A program made the translations under genes and the position numbers. From Candidatus Nitronauta litoralis (GTDB taxonomy: Bacteria; Nitrospinota; Nitrospinia; Nitrospinales; Nitrospinaceae): a stretch of 64,000 nucleotides of DNA. The notes below the pieces were generated by a model. The model searched no databases, was not told the DNA's origin, and was given only the letters and a program-made list of their open reading frames with translations. Each line of letters starts with the position of its first letter. Within the stretch, counting starts at the first letter, position 1. Shown here in pieces: positions 41,590 through 50,111 of this stretch. The stretch lies in contig CP048685.1 of NCBI GenBank assembly GCA_015698285.1, positions 558,001-622,000 of the forward strand, given 5' to 3'.

Positions 41590-42498
41590 TCAGGCCTTGT
41601 AGTCCGGTTCTACAAAGTGCCATTTGACTTCGGGATTCTGTTTTCTCACTTCGGCTTCCACCTTATTGATATCTTCGATCAGGCTGTTCACATCCCTCTC
41701 TTCACCCGGGTGGATTTTGTAGCTCAATAGTACCTCCCGGTCCCCAATGGAAAGTGCCAGAAACCGGAGCATTTTCGCTGACGGCATGCGTTCGCTTAAA
41801 ATTTTTTCAACATCGGGCCGGTAATTTCGGGAAGGCGCTTCACCAATGATGAGCGACTTGATCTCCACAGCAAGAAAACAGGCGAGAACAACGAGCAAAG
41901 CTCCAATCGCAATCGAGCCATAGGCATCCCACGCCGGGTTATCCAGCACTTTGGCCATGGTCACGCAGAAGGCTGCCATAGCCAGCCCGATAAGCGCTCC
42001 GGCATCTTCTGTAAAAATTACAAGCAGGCCGGCGGAAGTCGTTCTTCGAAACCAGGTACTGAGGCGGCCGAACCGGTTCTGCGCCCGAATCTCTTTCAAT
42101 GCCGAATAAAATGAATACCCCTCAAGGGCAATACCGGTCAAGAGAATACCGATCACCAGATTAAAATTACTGATCGGTTCCGGTTCGGACATTTTGTGCA
42201 CTCCCTCATAAATGGCAAACAATCCACCGAGGGAGAACAGGAGAATGGTGACGACAAAGGACCAGAAAAAGGATTCACGGCCATAGCCCAGAGGATGCTG
42301 GTCGGTCGGTTTCTTTCTGGCCGACTTTTCCCCAACCAGCAGCAGCACCTGGTTGGTTGTGTCGACCACACTGTGGATGCCTTCAGCCAGCATGGATGAG
42401 CTGCCCGAAACAAACGCACCAAAGAACTTGGCGATCGCAATGCCGAGATTGGCCACCATCGCGATGACGATGACCTTTGTCGAACCTCCAGCACTCAT
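41590..42498 (-). CDS. Cation diffusion facilitator (CDF) transporter
   Basis: The 302-residue protein has about six membrane segments and the CDF motifs M-L-A-E-G-I-H-S-V-V-D-T and, in the fifth segment, E-D-A-G-A-L-I-G. A C-terminal cytoplasmic domain of about 90 residues (Y-R-P-D-V-E-K-I-L and L-S-Y-K-I-H-P-G-E) is present. CDF proteins export divalent metals such as zinc, cobalt, iron or manganese in exchange for protons. The metal cannot be told from the sequence with confidence. It ends three bases before the convergent VOC gene. Confidence 0.87.
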   Translation of the reverse strand: MSAGGSTKVIVIAMVANLGIAIAKFFGAFVSGSSSMLAEGIHSVVDTTNQVLLLVGEKSARKKPTDQHPLGYGRESFFWSFVVTILLFSLGGLFAIYEGVHKMSEPEPISNFNLVIGILLTGIALEGYSFYSALKEIRAQNRFGRLSTWFRRTTSAGLLVIFTEDAGALIGLAMAAFCVTMAKVLDNPAWDAYGSIAIGALLVVLACFLAVEIKSLIIGEAPSRNYRPDVEKILSERMPSAKMLRFLALSIGDREVLLSYKIHPGEERDVNSLIEDINKVEAEVRKQNPEVKWHFVEPDYKA

Positions 42499-42651
42499 GA
42501 GTTCTCCTCCAACTCCTGCGTAAATTTTTATTTAAACGGGACTAAATAAGTGTCGTCTACTTACCAAATCTTTCACTCCGTGGCGGAGCAAATCAAATGA
42601 CACTTTCAGGCGATATATAATTGTGGATGACTTTACCTGCGCTAATGGCAA

Positions 42652-43647
42652 CTATCGTACGTTGGGGCCACCAGCCCGACGCGAAGCTCCATAGCTTGGA
42701 CTGTAAATAAAAGTGGCCAGTATCGAAATTTTATTTTTTTCAATCGTCACGGGGAAAGGATAAAACGGTGCTGCGCTTTTGATCGCACGAAGGGCCGCAA
42801 AATCCAGCAACTCGGACCCTGACCCTTCTATCAGCCGAACATCCATCAAATCTCCATCTCTCTGGATTTGAAACCTGAGTGTCAATTCACCTGAAATTCC
42901 GCGTCTCGCCGCTTCTTCAGGATAGGCCCACACCCGTTCAATTTGATGCTTTATCCGAGCAAAATAAGATGCATATTTGGTTTCTTTGGTGTCGAGGGAA
43001 ATAGGTTCGTCGTCATCTTCGTCCACTGAGGAACCTGTATCAAGCGAAGCGTATTTTGAAGGGTCGAATCCATCCAGAAGCGACATCGCACTGCCCGGTT
43101 TGGTTTGCTGCTGAGGCGTGGGTGGCGCGGGTACTGACCTGGTTTTTTCCTGGGTAATAAACCCCCGGTCCGACAATGGATAGTTTGGCGTTTTTTCGAT
43201 GTACTTTTTTTTCGGCTTTGGCTGGGGTACCGGTTTGGATACCGGAGTCTTCACCGGATTCCGTCTAGCCATGCGTTGACCATCCAGTTTGGGAACCAGA
43301 GTTTTCTTGGCCTGATACTTTTCAGCCTTTTTGGTCTGGTTATTGGAGTGGGCACGGCTGTTCTGGCTTGCCAGCAATTCCGAAGATCGTGGCGCTTCTA
43401 CTTTTGCAGGCTCGGGTGCATCAATGAGAGTGCTACGCTTTTTGACTGATTCAGGCTTTTTTTCCGGCTGGATGTACTTCACCTTGATCGGTGGTTTCAC
43501 TTCCGGGTCGGCCATCTTGGCAGGCATAATACCCTGCATGATGATGGCAATTGCATGGATTATGGCCGATATGATTATGAAACGGGTCAGATCATTTTTA
43601 CGATGGAAATTCTCCGACAACATGTATGGGGTTGCAGCTCGTGCCAT
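42652..43647 (-). CDS. TonB-family energy transducer
   Basis: The 331-residue protein has one N-terminal membrane helix (F-I-I-S-A-I-I-H-A-I-A-I-I-M), a long proline/lysine-rich periplasmic segment (V-K-P-P-I-K-V and P-V-P-Q-P-K-P-K-K), and a C-terminal TonB domain (R-R-G-I-S-G-E-L-T-L-R-F and D-V-R-L-I-E-G-S-G). TonB couples inner-membrane energy to outer-membrane transporters. ExbB and ExbD genes are not next to it, so they must lie elsewhere or it works with another motor. The extra residues after the domain (ending G-G-P-N-V-R) are unusual. Confidence 0.83.
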   Translation of the reverse strand: MARAATPYMLSENFHRKNDLTRFIIISAIIHAIAIIMQGIMPAKMADPEVKPPIKVKYIQPEKKPESVKKRSTLIDAPEPAKVEAPRSSELLASQNSRAHSNNQTKKAEKYQAKKTLVPKLDGQRMARRNPVKTPVSKPVPQPKPKKKYIEKTPNYPLSDRGFITQEKTRSVPAPPTPQQQTKPGSAMSLLDGFDPSKYASLDTGSSVDEDDDEPISLDTKETKYASYFARIKHQIERVWAYPEEAARRGISGELTLRFQIQRDGDLMDVRLIEGSGSELLDFAALRAIKSAAPFYPFPVTIEKNKISILATFIYSPSYGASRRAGGPNVR

Positions 43648-43676
43648 GCTTTGATGTTACCTTTTAACCGATCAAT

Positions 43677-43793
43677 ATGAAAATTGCTAAATCAGATTCC
43701 CCTTTTAAATCAAGGGAATTAACCATTCATGGTACCGCTGGAACCCGCATCGGGCAAGACTTTTCCCCGGAAGTGCTGGCGCGTTTCGGCTAG
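43677..43793 (+). pseudogene. Possible remnant of a phosphohexomutase N terminus, 38 codons
   Basis: The plus-strand frame starts at an ATG and ends at TAG. Its core I-H-G-T-A-G-T-R-I-G-Q-D-F-S-P-E-V-L-A resembles the start of phosphoglucosamine/phosphomannomutases (F-G-T-x-G-I-R-G, then T-P-E-V-A). Only this first piece exists; nothing downstream continues the family. It lies between two minus-strand genes and overlaps the SUMF1 stop codon. It may be a decayed fragment or a chance similarity. Confidence 0.25.
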
Positions 43794-44431
43794 CTGCCTT
43801 GATCGTCCCTGGCACACCGGAACCCCACATAGTGGTATTTAAAGTGGGGAAGGCTGGTGATTCTGTGATGTGAACGCAAACTGCGGGACTTGTTTCGCCA
43901 GGAACCCCCACGCATGATCTTCCCCAACCCCTCCGCATTACTGGAAGTCCATTCCCACACATTTCCGGCCATGTCGAACAGACCCAAAGCATTCGGCTTT
44001 TTTGATCCAACCGGATGAGTCCGCTTTTTCGCATTTTTTTTATACCAGGCATACTCGGGATTCACCTCATCGCCCCAGAAAAACCGGGTAGTGCTGCCAG
44101 CCTTCGCAGCTTTCTCCCATTCCCACTCAGTGGGCAGTCTTTTGCCAACAGCAAGACAATAGTCCCGGGCATCAAACCAGGTCACTTTTTCTACCGGGAG
44201 ATTTTCCCCTTTAAAGAACGATGGATTGGATCCTACCACTTTCAGGTAATCTTTCTGAGTCACCTCAGTGCGATCAATATAAAAGAAAGGCAAGCTTTTG
44301 GTCTTTCCATTCCCCGGTGGTCCCGCAGAAAACTCTCCAGATGGAATTTGAACCTCATTTGAATTTTTTGAAAAAACGAGTGAAGGGAACAAAAGAAAAG
44401 TCAGAATGAAAATCAAAGTGGTAAGTTTCAT
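43790..44431 (-). CDS. SUMF1/FGE-domain exported protein
   Basis: The ATG at 44431 is chosen over a TTG at 44449. A signal peptide ends near S-K-N-S. The 213-residue product has the fold motifs I-P-S-G-E-F-S-A-G, R-T-E-V-T-Q-K-D-Y, V-E-K-V-T-W-F-D-A-R-D-Y, R-L-P-T-E-W-E-W-E-K-A, D-M-A-G-N-V-W-E-W-T and F-R-C-A-R at the C terminus. The active-site cysteine pair of true formylglycine-generating enzymes is not seen. The role may be structural or binding. Confidence 0.83.
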   Translation of the reverse strand: MKLTTLIFILTFLLFPSLVFSKNSNEVQIPSGEFSAGPPGNGKTKSLPFFYIDRTEVTQKDYLKVVGSNPSFFKGENLPVEKVTWFDARDYCLAVGKRLPTEWEWEKAAKAGSTTRFFWGDEVNPEYAWYKKNAKKRTHPVGSKKPNALGLFDMAGNVWEWTSSNAEGLGKIMRGGSWRNKSRSLRSHHRITSLPHFKYHYVGFRCARDDQGS

Positions 44432-44452
44432 TAATGTTTTTTTTTCCAACTA

Positions 44453-45730
44453 CTAGGGTAAAAAAACAGATGCCCGTGAGCTATACCATCTATAAGCCTC
44501 TTCCACCATGGGGGTGTGCAGGTTAGGGGTATCGTACCGACCTTCCTTGTCATAAGGCATGTAACCCATTTCCTGGGTGCGGTAAATTTCGTTTATGTAC
44601 CCATAAAAATCGGTGTACATAGGCAGTTTCAATTTCAGACGCGGCATCGCTTTTTCGCGAAAAGCTAAAAGTTCCCGGCCAAATGGATGAATTTTGACCA
44701 GACCTTCATCTCCATGTTTCATCCCTGCCATGTGTACCAACGATTCGTAATCTTCCCAATCCTCAAGTGCATCGACATCCGCAACGAACGCCGGGTCGTT
44801 GTGAAACTTTGATGTGGCCTGGGTATTGAGCAACGTTGACATGCCTCGGTTAAAATTTTTGAGATGCATGCCAAACTTGAAATCGTCTTCCTGCCTGAAC
44901 TTTTTAAGATCCTTGTCAAACTTTCGAAAATGCATTGCTACAACCGGTAGCATCTTGAGCATCCGTTTCGGTTCGCGCAGAGCTTTACTCAAAAACGCGT
45001 TCAAAATTTTTCCATCCTTTCGCGTTTCGTGTAGCAGCTCTATGATGTCCCCTTCGATCGCAGTCAGGTTGATTGGGTAAACATTGGGTTCCTTAACATC
45101 GTGCAGGCGATTTTCCTTTTCCTCTATACAGCGGTAATGATAATTGCGCTGGACAAATTCCGACTCCGGGTGGCGCAGGTAATCTCCAAACATCGCTTCT
45201 CGTGAATTGAGCCACATGATGAGGTTGTTGGAACGGACGTCCTTGTCTTTTACAACCTTTTCCAGCTCATAGAGAAATGGCAGGTCTCCCGGCTGGAATA
45301 ATACCAGTTCGTTTTTCTCTAACGTCAGGGCATCTCGACCACGAAGCAGGGTACTGATCAGCATCAGGTTGTCCGGATCTTCGGGGACGTAATGAATCGT
45401 CTTGCCGCGACAGTCAATTGTTTCCTTGAACAGATCCAGCACCGCTTTGACTTCCGGCGAACCCACCACCGCTATTTCCCGTACGCTAGACAGGAGCACA
45501 TTGCCCAGGGCGTAGCACATCAACGGAATACCATTTATCAAAAAAAGAAATTTGAGACGATCAATCCTGTCATCCTCCGCCCTGAGGATCAGGTGACTTA
45601 TACCGCGCTTGCCTTGAGCAATTTCCCGCCGTGCCTTGCCAAGGCCAATTCGGTCGGCTTCCCGCCTGGATTCATACCGGTTGTGGCTGAAACTTAGAAT
45701 GCATTTTTCGATTGTGGGGCGATTGCGCAC
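44453..45730 (-). CDS. Nucleotidyltransferase-like protein, unknown substrate
   Basis: A GTG start at 45730 is supported by GAGAAGG nine bases upstream; the open frame begins with TTG at 45748. The 425-residue protein has a Rossmann-like region (I-N-G-I-P-L-M-C-Y-A-L and I-A-V-V-G-S-P-E-V) and Y-V-P-E-D-P-D-N-L. This resembles the MobA-like NTP transferase fold, though the classical G-G-x-G-T/S-R motif is missing. The C-terminal half is helical with many aromatic residues. The gene is divergent from the proteasome operon across a 266-base region, so a shared regulatory region is likely, but a functional link is unproven. Confidence 0.65.
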   Translation of the reverse strand: MRNRPTIEKCILSFSHNRYESRREADRIGLGKARREIAQGKRGISHLILRAEDDRIDRLKFLFLINGIPLMCYALGNVLLSSVREIAVVGSPEVKAVLDLFKETIDCRGKTIHYVPEDPDNLMLISTLLRGRDALTLEKNELVLFQPGDLPFLYELEKVVKDKDVRSNNLIMWLNSREAMFGDYLRHPESEFVQRNYHYRCIEEKENRLHDVKEPNVYPINLTAIEGDIIELLHETRKDGKILNAFLSKALREPKRMLKMLPVVAMHFRKFDKDLKKFRQEDDFKFGMHLKNFNRGMSTLLNTQATSKFHNDPAFVADVDALEDWEDYESLVHMAGMKHGDEGLVKIHPFGRELLAFREKAMPRLKLKLPMYTDFYGYINEIYRTQEMGYMPYDKEGRYDTPNLHTPMVEEAYRWYSSRASVFLP

Positions 45731-45894
45731 GGAAATGGACCTTCTCAATGAAATTCTTACGAGATTTTGTATAATTTCCTGGAAACGTATAGAATATTAT
45801 AGACTTATCGTCGTAAAGGGCAAGACTTGCCGTGCGCTTGCACTGGTAAAAAAACCATCGTTTTAACCACTGTCACCCGAATGCGCGAAAAGGG

Positions 45895-45922
45895 TTGAAA
45901 TACTCAGTTTTTCCAACATAAT
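45895..45922 (+). promoter_or_regulatory. Promoter of the proteasome operon
   Basis: TTGAAA (45895-45900), 16 bases and CATAAT (45917-45922). Transcription would start near 45929, placing the hairpin at 45944-45974 in the leader. Confidence 0.5.
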
Positions 45923-45943
45923 AAATTTATACGATTGTAGATT

Positions 45944-45974
45944 GAGTTCCCTTTCCATAAAGAAAAGGGAACTC
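45944..45974 (+). promoter_or_regulatory. Leader hairpin of the proteasome operon
   Basis: GAGTTCCCTTT (45944-45954) and AAAGGGAACTC (45964-45974) form a perfect 11-base stem with a 9-base loop. A small second stem GTCA-agacc-TGAC follows at 45975-45987, and the ribosome-binding site GGAG is at 45988-45991. The stem is too close to the ATG to be a terminator of an upstream gene and could control translation or RNA stability, or be an operator. Confidence 0.5.
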
Positions 45975-45996
45975 GTCAAGACCTGACGGAGCCACA

Positions 45997-47625
45997 ATGG
46001 GAGACCCCAGCCACATAACAGAACTGATTGATCAGATTCTGGAAGAAACCACGGATCAACCGGAACTGCAGCAAAAGGTTTTTGACTTACGCGATGCCTT
46101 GTTGCAAGCCCAGCAGACAGCCCAGCAATATGCGCTGAAGATTCGAACACTGGAAGAAACCATCCAGAAACTCAAACAACCCGCACATCGTATCGGCACG
46201 ATCATTGGAGAAGGTCTCGACGATTTATATCGTCTCAATGTAGGCGGCACTGAATACCAGGCGGCAGCATCCCCGGAAATTCTGGAAGAAGGCCCTCTTA
46301 AAGTAGGGGATATTGTTGCAGTCAATGAAGCATTTGTCGCCATCCAGAAACTGCCGAAGCCGGAGATGGGACCCGTCGGGCGTATCGCATCGCGATTAGC
46401 CGATGGCCAATGGATGATCGCAGGTGGCACCGGCAACGCCGAGAGCATGGTCAAGCCAGCTGACGATTTTGATACGGAAGGCTTGCGCGAAGGCGATGAA
46501 GTTATCCTCGATCCCACGCAAAAAGTGATGGTCGCCCGACTTCCAAAACGCAAATCCAAAAACGCGATCGATGACGATTTCGTCCCCGTTACCTGGAGCC
46601 AGGTTGGCGGACAGGAGCACGTTGTTGAAGAAGTCCGCAAAGTCATCGAATACCCCATCCTCCACTCAGAAATTTTAAAGAAGATGGAATACAAAATGCC
46701 AAAGGGTTTCCTTTTTTATGGCCCTCCCGGCTGCGGCAAAACCCTCATCGGCAAAGCCATCCTTTCAGACATCATCGAAAAACTGAAAGGTGAAATGGGT
46801 GAGGAAGAAAACGGCAGAGAACTCGAAGGCCGATTCATCCACGTGAAAGGTCCGGAAATTCTCAACATGTGGCTCGGAGAATCCGAACGCAAGGTACGGG
46901 AGGTCTTCCAGAAAGCTCGGGACTATAAAGAAAAAGGACAGTTCCCCTTCATTTTTATCGACGAAGCCGAATCGGTACTCGGCACCCGGCAGGCCTGGCG
47001 CGGACACAATATTTCAAACACGCTGGTGCCGATGTTCTGCGCAGAAATGGACGGCATTCAATCCGTGCGCGACATGGTCGTGATTCTCGCCACCAACCGG
47101 CCTGACCTCATCGACCCCGCCATTTTGCGACCGGGCCGTATTGATAAAAAAATAAAAGTCAGTCGTCCCAATCGCGATGACTGTGAAGCAATCCTGAAAG
47201 TTTATCTGAAACCAAACCTTCCACTGGAAGACAGCCTCGAAAACGTTACAGGACCGTTCCTCGATAAGCTGTTCGCCCGTAAATCAGAACAGGTTGCCCT
47301 GGTCCTGACGCTTCGAAGCGGTGATTTCAAAAAGCTCTATTGGAAAGACTTTATTTCCGGTGCCATCCTTGAGGGCATAGTCAGCCGCGCCAAGGAAACC
47401 GCTATCGAACGTGCGATCAAGGGAGAAGACCTGAAAATCAAAGTCGATGACCTGACAGATGCCCTCCGGGTCGAATTCAAGGACAACAGTGTCCTGCCGG
47501 CCGACTCCAACATGGAGGACTGGCTCCAATTACTCGACTTCGATCCGAAACATGTGGCCCGCGTTCGGCGACCGGATGACTCTGATCAAGCCACACACAA
47601 GACCATGCGTCGTTCCATTATATGA
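45997..47625 (+). CDS. arc: Proteasome-associated AAA+ ATPase (ARC/Mpa)
   Basis: The 542-residue protein has an N-terminal coiled coil (about residues 20-60), which in mycobacteria binds the modifier, then OB-fold segments. An AAA+ domain follows with Walker A G-P-P-G-C-G-K-T at 242-249 and Walker B F-I-F-I-D-E-A-E near 317. Arginine-finger motifs such as A-T-N-R-P-D and L-R-P-G-R follow. It unfolds tagged proteins and feeds them to the 20S core. The C terminus ends R-R-S-I-I and lacks the Q-Y-L or hydrophobic-tyrosine-x tail that docks Mpa to the core. Its stop overlaps the start of Dop (ATGA). Confidence 0.93.
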   Translation: MGDPSHITELIDQILEETTDQPELQQKVFDLRDALLQAQQTAQQYALKIRTLEETIQKLKQPAHRIGTIIGEGLDDLYRLNVGGTEYQAAASPEILEEGPLKVGDIVAVNEAFVAIQKLPKPEMGPVGRIASRLADGQWMIAGGTGNAESMVKPADDFDTEGLREGDEVILDPTQKVMVARLPKRKSKNAIDDDFVPVTWSQVGGQEHVVEEVRKVIEYPILHSEILKKMEYKMPKGFLFYGPPGCGKTLIGKAILSDIIEKLKGEMGEEENGRELEGRFIHVKGPEILNMWLGESERKVREVFQKARDYKEKGQFPFIFIDEAESVLGTRQAWRGHNISNTLVPMFCAEMDGIQSVRDMVVILATNRPDLIDPAILRPGRIDKKIKVSRPNRDDCEAILKVYLKPNLPLEDSLENVTGPFLDKLFARKSEQVALVLTLRSGDFKKLYWKDFISGAILEGIVSRAKETAIERAIKGEDLKIKVDDLTDALRVEFKDNSVLPADSNMEDWLQLLDFDPKHVARVRRPDDSDQATHKTMRRSII

Positions 47626-49115
47626 GTCAGCAAGTTCCACTGCTTGGTATTGAAACCGAGTACGGCATTATCCGCGAGGACCTCGAGACTTCTGATCCTG
47701 TTGAAGAATCGATGGAGTTGCTGCGAGTCTGCAAGCAACCGGGAGTTTTCCAAAAGTGGGATTACCGCAAAGAGCGAACGCACCTCGACATGCGTGGCTT
47801 CACGGTGGACCGTCTCGCGCAGGATGAAGAAGAGGATGAGTTCTGCGAGGAAGACCGCAAGCGTCCCTACACCTACCTCGATATGAAAAGCGACCGGGTC
47901 CTGACTAACGGTGCCCGCTTCTACAACGACCACACGCACCCTGAATACGGAACACCCGAATGTGCCAGCCTGTTTGATCTTGTAGCTCACGATATGGCTG
48001 GCGAAGACATTGTCCGAGATTGTGTCCGGTTGAGAAACGAAGAAATTGGAACTGACGGTTTACAGGTGTTCAAAAACAATACCGACTACAGTGGGCACAG
48101 TTACGGCACCCACGACAATTACCTCATCCAACGTTCGCTTCCATTTGAAACCTGGGCCAATGCTCTGCTGGCTTTTCTTGTGACTCGCCAGCTTTACGCA
48201 GGGGCCGGCAAGATTGGAGCTGAAGGGGCTCATGCTGACGGGTTCACTGGATTGCAGCTTGCTCAACGTTCCGATTTCATGGAAGCGATCATGAACATTG
48301 AAACGATGACCAAACGGCCTATCATCAACACACGCGACGAGCCTCATGCAAACTCCTCTCTCTACCGCAGGCTTCATCTTATACTGGGAGATGCCAACAT
48401 GTCTTCCTATGCAACCGCGCTTAAAGTAGGCTCTACCCGCCAGGTGCTCCGCCTGATCGGGGAAGAAAAATTGAAAGATTTTCCGGAACTTAAAAACCCG
48501 GTAAACGACTGCCGAACAGTTTCTCGGGATCTTTCGGGGAAAGTGCTGCTCAATAGAAAACAATCCGGCACAATTACACCAATCGAAATCCAGCGAGCTT
48601 ATCTTGAACAGGTTGCAGAACACCCACCCGGAGAGGATGAAAACGAACACGTTGAATACGAATGGGTCGTACGCGAATGGACGCGTACTTTAGATGATCT
48701 TGAAAAAGACCCGGACCAGTTGGACGACCGAATAGACTGGGCCATTAAGCGCAGCCTGTTCCGTGACTTCATGGCGTCCGAAAATATAAGCTGGGATGAT
48801 CCCGTAATGCAAAGCCTGGACCTGGAATACCACAACCTGGACCCGGAACGTGGCCTGTATACTGCGTTGCAAACGCAGGAAGGAATAACAAATCTGATTC
48901 CCCGGGATCGGGTGGAAAGCGCCATCAATTGCCCGCCGGAGGATACCCGTGCCGCAATCCGCGGACAAATGGTACAATTATATAAAGATAGAATACGTAA
49001 AGTTCACTGGACCGGCATAGAATTAATCGATGGAGAAGTGCTGGACTTGACGGACATCATCACGCAAAATGACGTGGAACTTGAACTGCAATCACGCAAG
49101 GAGCAGTTAGCATGA
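47622..49115 (+). CDS. dop: Deamidase/depupylase Dop
   Basis: The 497-residue protein belongs to the carboxylate-amine ligase-like family with G-I-E-T-E-Y-G at residues 9-15. The Dop-type features are W-D-Y-R-K-E-R, R-G-F-T-V-D, N-G-A-R-F-Y-N-D-H-T-H-P-E-Y and Y-G-T-H-D-N-Y-L. Dop converts the C-terminal glutamine of the modifier to glutamate and also removes the modifier from substrates. The modifier gene that follows (49112) ends in glutamine, so the deamidation step is needed. The assignment relative to PafA rests on these motifs and is fairly secure. Confidence 0.88.
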   Translation: MSQQVPLLGIETEYGIIREDLETSDPVEESMELLRVCKQPGVFQKWDYRKERTHLDMRGFTVDRLAQDEEEDEFCEEDRKRPYTYLDMKSDRVLTNGARFYNDHTHPEYGTPECASLFDLVAHDMAGEDIVRDCVRLRNEEIGTDGLQVFKNNTDYSGHSYGTHDNYLIQRSLPFETWANALLAFLVTRQLYAGAGKIGAEGAHADGFTGLQLAQRSDFMEAIMNIETMTKRPIINTRDEPHANSSLYRRLHLILGDANMSSYATALKVGSTRQVLRLIGEEKLKDFPELKNPVNDCRTVSRDLSGKVLLNRKQSGTITPIEIQRAYLEQVAEHPPGEDENEHVEYEWVVREWTRTLDDLEKDPDQLDDRIDWAIKRSLFRDFMASENISWDDPVMQSLDLEYHNLDPERGLYTALQTQEGITNLIPRDRVESAINCPPEDTRAAIRGQMVQLYKDRIRKVHWTGIELIDGEVLDLTDIITQNDVELELQSRKEQLA

Positions 49116-49303
49116 CGATTCAATCAATTGAAATGAGCGATCCGCTTCGCCGTGAGGAGAAAAAGGATCCTTCACCAGATCATAAGGATGCCGGACCCAG
49201 TCGTCCGGATGTATCCCGCCCGGGTCGGGATGATCTCCTCAAACGAATGAAGAAAGTCGACCCAAAGCAATCTGAAAAATACAAGCAGCGCACGGGTCAA
49301 TGA
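49112..49303 (+). CDS. ubact: Prokaryotic ubiquitin-like modifier UBact
   Basis: The 63-residue protein is disordered-looking, rich in Asp, Lys, Arg and Pro, and ends Y-K-Q-R-T-G-Q. Classical Pup of actinobacteria ends G-G-Q or G-G-E; the R-(T/S)-G-(E/Q) ending is the signature described for UBact in Nitrospinae, Nitrospirae and other Gram-negative phyla. The protein is attached through its C-terminal residue to lysines of target proteins by PafA after Dop deamidates Gln63. It overlaps dop and prcB by four bases each (ATGA), so the operon is translationally coupled. Confidence 0.9.
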   Translation: MTIQSIEMSDPLRREEKKDPSPDHKDAGPSRPDVSRPGRDDLLKRMKKVDPKQSEKYKQRTGQ

Positions 49304-50097
49304 ACCTATTGAACCCGGAAAATCAGCAGCAGGGTGATTTCATAGATCTTCTCAATCGTTCAGGCTATGCCTGGCCGGATGCCACTGGAATGCCGGCAAT
49401 CGACAAGGCCAGTCTGACCCAGGGCACCACTGTACTCGCCTTCCACTATAAAGATGGCGTTCTGGTTGCAGGTGACCGACGGGCCACAGCAGGCAACGCG
49501 ATCATGTACGAACGCTGCGACAAGGTCATCCCTATCGATGATTATTCGCTCATGGCAATCGCTGGGGTACCGGCTACCGCCTTTGAAATGGCGCGCGTGC
49601 TGTCGCACAACTTTGAATATTACCGACGTTCCCAGTTACAATCGCTTTCCACAGAAGGTAAAGTCCGTGCTTTGTCGCGTCTTCTTAAGGACAACATGGG
49701 GTTGGCCATGCAGGGTGTTGGCGCGGTGAGCCCCATTTTTGCCACTTACAATTTAAAAAGTGATGCCCCGATGATTTATTTTTACGATCTGCTTGGGGCA
49801 CAGTTTGAAATTCGGACTCACACAGCTACAGGGTCTGGTTCACCTGTTATACGCGGCGTTTTGGAGCACGAAGATCTTTGGGGTCAGAATCCTCTGAACC
49901 AGCGTTCCCAGGAAGAAGCATCGCTATTGGCAATCCGCCTGTTGCAAACAGCAGGGCGATTTGATTCCGCAACCGGGCAAGCCCGGCCGGACGACAACAT
50001 TTTCCCCATCATCGCCTGTATTACGGCCAAGGGTTATCGCTTCCTTCCCGAAGAAGAAGTGGCGTCGCTTTTCCAACAGGCTATTCAGCGCACTTAA
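49300..50097 (+). CDS. prcB: 20S proteasome beta subunit
   Basis: The 265-residue protein has a 42-residue propeptide ending S-L-T-Q-G, and cleavage exposes Thr43 as the N-terminal nucleophile. The other catalytic residues sit at the expected spacing: Asp59 in G-D-R-R-A-T corresponds to Asp17, and Lys75 in C-D-K-V-I-P corresponds to Lys33. The later S-G-S motif (T-G-S-G-S-P) and D-D-N also fit. It forms the proteolytic rings of the core. It overlaps the UBact gene by four bases. Confidence 0.95.
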   Translation: MNLLNPENQQQGDFIDLLNRSGYAWPDATGMPAIDKASLTQGTTVLAFHYKDGVLVAGDRRATAGNAIMYERCDKVIPIDDYSLMAIAGVPATAFEMARVLSHNFEYYRRSQLQSLSTEGKVRALSRLLKDNMGLAMQGVGAVSPIFATYNLKSDAPMIYFYDLLGAQFEIRTHTATGSGSPVIRGVLEHEDLWGQNPLNQRSQEEASLLAIRLLQTAGRFDSATGQARPDDNIFPIIACITAKGYRFLPEEEVASLFQQAIQRT

Positions 50098-50111
50098 ATC
50101 AAGAGACAATT

